A program made the position numbers and the translations under genes. Positions 62,733 to 64,000 of a stretch of DNA of 64,000 bases are shown here, piece after piece. How positions within the stretch are numbered: the stretch's first letter is position 1; every line of letters begins with the position of its first letter. Origin of the DNA: an uncultured Bacteroidota bacterium (lineage in GTDB: Bacteria > Bacteroidota > Bacteroidia > Chitinophagales > Chitinophagaceae); NCBI GenBank assembly GCA_903837525.1, contig CAILUU010000038.1:1-64000 (forward strand), read 5' to 3'. The notes beneath the pieces are model-generated. The model worked only from the letters and a program-made list of their open reading frames with translations. It searched no databases and was not told where the DNA came from.

Positions 62733-64000
62733 ATGTTACAAATTGGATTTATACGGCAAAATGCCGATTTTGTTAAAGAAAGAATTGCTACAAAATATTT
62801 TACAGATGTAAATAGTGTAGATACTATAATTGCATTAGATGAAGAAGTACGTAAATTAAAAGTAGAAACCGAAACAATACAAGCTGCTGTAAATTTAGCT
62901 AGTAAAGAAATAGGTATGCTAATGGCAAAAGGCGAAAAAGATGCTGCCGAAATTAAAAAACAAGAAGTTGCACAACAAAAATCATCTCAACAAAACTTAA
63001 CCACACAATTAAGCAATGCCGAAAAGCAATTACACGATGAACTAGTTAAGCTGCCTAATCTTCCTCACAGTAGTGTGCCCAAAGGAAAAACACCCGAAGA
63101 AAACGAAGTAGTAAAAGAAGCTGGCATAAAACCAACACTAAGTGCAACCGCTGTGCCACATTGGGAGTTAATAAAAAAGTATGATTTAGTTGATTTTGAA
63201 ATAGGTGCAAAGCTTACGGGTAGTGGCTTTCCATTATTTAAAGGCAAGGGAGCAAAACTACAAAGAGCCTTAATACACTATTTTTTAGATTATAATACTG
63301 CTGCTGGTTATACCGAATACTTACCCCCGCTAATGGTTAATGAGGCTAGTGCTTATGGCACTGGGCAATTACCCGATAAAGAAGGGCAAATGTATCATGT
63401 AACAGAAGATGGGCTTTATTTAATACCAACTGCCGAAGTACCTATTACCAATATTTATAGAGATGAAATTATTAAGGAAGAAAGTTTACCTATAAAAATG
63501 ACGGCTTACTCGGCTTGTTTTAGAAGAGAGGCAGGAAGCTTTGGAAGTGATGTTAGAGGGTTAAATAGAGTACACCAATTTGATAAAGTAGAGGTAGTAC
63601 AATTAGTGCATCCTATAACAAGTTATCAAGTGCATCAACAAATGGTAGACCATATTGAAGGGTTATTAATAGCGTTAGAATTACCTTACAGAATACTTCG
63701 TTTATGCGGTGGCGATATGAGTTTTGCTAGTGCACTAACCTACGATTTTGAAGTGTATAGTGCTGCACAACAAAAATGGCTAGAGGTAAGTAGCGTTAGT
63801 AATTTTGAAACCTTTCAAACCAATCGAATGAAGATTAGGTTTAAAGGCGAAGATGGTAAAACACAGTTGGTACATTCTTTAAACGGCTCATCATTGGCAT
63901 TGCCACGTATTATGGCTTGTTTATTAGAAAACAATCAAACCGATGATGGTATTGCGTTGCCTAAAGTGTTGCATACTTATTTTGGTAGCAATGTTATTAG
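62733..64000 (+). CDS. serS: Seryl-tRNA synthetase (3' end beyond window)
   Basis: The frame from the ATG at 62733 stays open to the right edge, 422 codons, essentially the full length of the enzyme (~420-430). The N-terminal coiled-coil arm (~25-110) is followed by class II motifs: motif 2 (TAYSACFRREAGSFGSD) and motif 3 with NGSSLALPRIMACLLENNQ. It charges tRNA-Ser. The last residues visible are GSNVI; the stop lies outside the window. Confidence 0.95.
   Translation, partial: MLQIGFIRQNADFVKERIATKYFTDVNSVDTIIALDEEVRKLKVETETIQAAVNLASKEIGMLMAKGEKDAAEIKKQEVAQQKSSQQNLTTQLSNAEKQLHDELVKLPNLPHSSVPKGKTPEENEVVKEAGIKPTLSATAVPHWELIKKYDLVDFEIGAKLTGSGFPLFKGKGAKLQRALIHYFLDYNTAAGYTEYLPPLMVNEASAYGTGQLPDKEGQMYHVTEDGLYLIPTAEVPITNIYRDEIIKEESLPIKMTAYSACFRREAGSFGSDVRGLNRVHQFDKVEVVQLVHPITSYQVHQQMVDHIEGLLIALELPYRILRLCGGDMSFASALTYDFEVYSAAQQKWLEVSSVSNFETFQTNRMKIRFKGEDGKTQLVHSLNGSSLALPRIMACLLENNQTDDGIALPKVLHTYFGSNVI

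Noticed and set aside
1-64000. Searches for CRISPR arrays, prophage genes, transposases and rRNA
   Set aside because: No regularly spaced repeats with unique spacers, and no phage, transposase or rRNA sequence was recognised.

Overview
The window is an AT-rich chromosomal segment of a Bacteroidota bacterium, most likely in or near the Chitinophagaceae. The lineage markers are gldA and gldC homologues, very few Shine-Dalgarno sites, TAnnTTTG-type promoter boxes, many short Bacteroidota-style signal peptides ending in AQ, lipoproteins with a Cys after ~15-25 residues, a DUF4290 gene beside murA, an HYC_CC_PP-type protein, and a PKD-repeat adhesin. Most of it is ordinary core genome. No insertion sequence, prophage, CRISPR array or rRNA operon was seen; there is one tRNA gene (Arg, anticodon CCG).

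Layout. 1-3.5 kb is an accessory edge: the N-terminal 862 codons of a giant secreted PKD/Ig-like repeat protein (runs off the left edge), then a small secreted repeat protein lying between two attC-like palindromes, which together look like a lone integron gene cassette. 3.7-12 kb (all minus) is a housekeeping block: gldA, a RicT/PSP1 protein, holB, a lipoprotein glutathione peroxidase, a beta-helix lipoprotein, comF and radA. 12.3-15.3 kb (plus) holds a small membrane protein, an ABC ATPase/permease pair and a LolA-like periplasmic protein. 15.4-22 kb holds pdxA, rsmA, an RND-type adaptor with its TolC partner, and an amino-acid permease. 22.1-28.1 kb (plus) is a metal/cobalamin region: an HYC_CC_PP protein, two heavy-metal-associated (HMA) domain proteins, an outer-membrane protein, a cobalamin riboswitch, a BtuB-like TonB receptor, a Cys-rich CWC protein and MarC. 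28.3-33.5 kb holds an acyl-CoA synthetase, a TPR protein, a DUF1015 protein and serC.

33.7-37.1 kb is a single large gene for a fused B12-dependent acyl-CoA mutase (IcmF type). It gives the cell a use for the cobalamin brought in through the riboswitch-controlled receptor 8 kb away. 37.3-47.1 kb holds sodB, a tadA-like deaminase, aldehyde dehydrogenase, a second glutathione peroxidase, an exported N-formylglutamate-amidohydrolase-like lipoprotein, dus, a CPBP protease, cdsA, psd, a Lys/Cys-rich mini-protein, a YjjG-type phosphatase and an SDR, followed by a frameshifted gene remnant. 47.5-62.6 kb is a long minus-strand run: a two-component system, nadK, a BamA-like protein, a CBS protein, an alpha/beta hydrolase, CvpA, YqeY, gldC, a glycosyltransferase, a CorC/HlyC-type protein, gmk, murA (fosfomycin-insensitive Asp form), DUF4290, VanZ, gcvH and a cyclophilin. 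serS begins at 62.7 kb and runs off the right edge.

The most unusual features are the attC-flanked cassette at 2.8-3.5 kb and the way short dispersed intergenic repeats have entered coding sequences: an in-frame insertion in the zinc module of holB, and repeat-like DNA encoding two export-signal regions. A terminator-like hairpin in the mutase leader and two small gene remnants are also worth attention.
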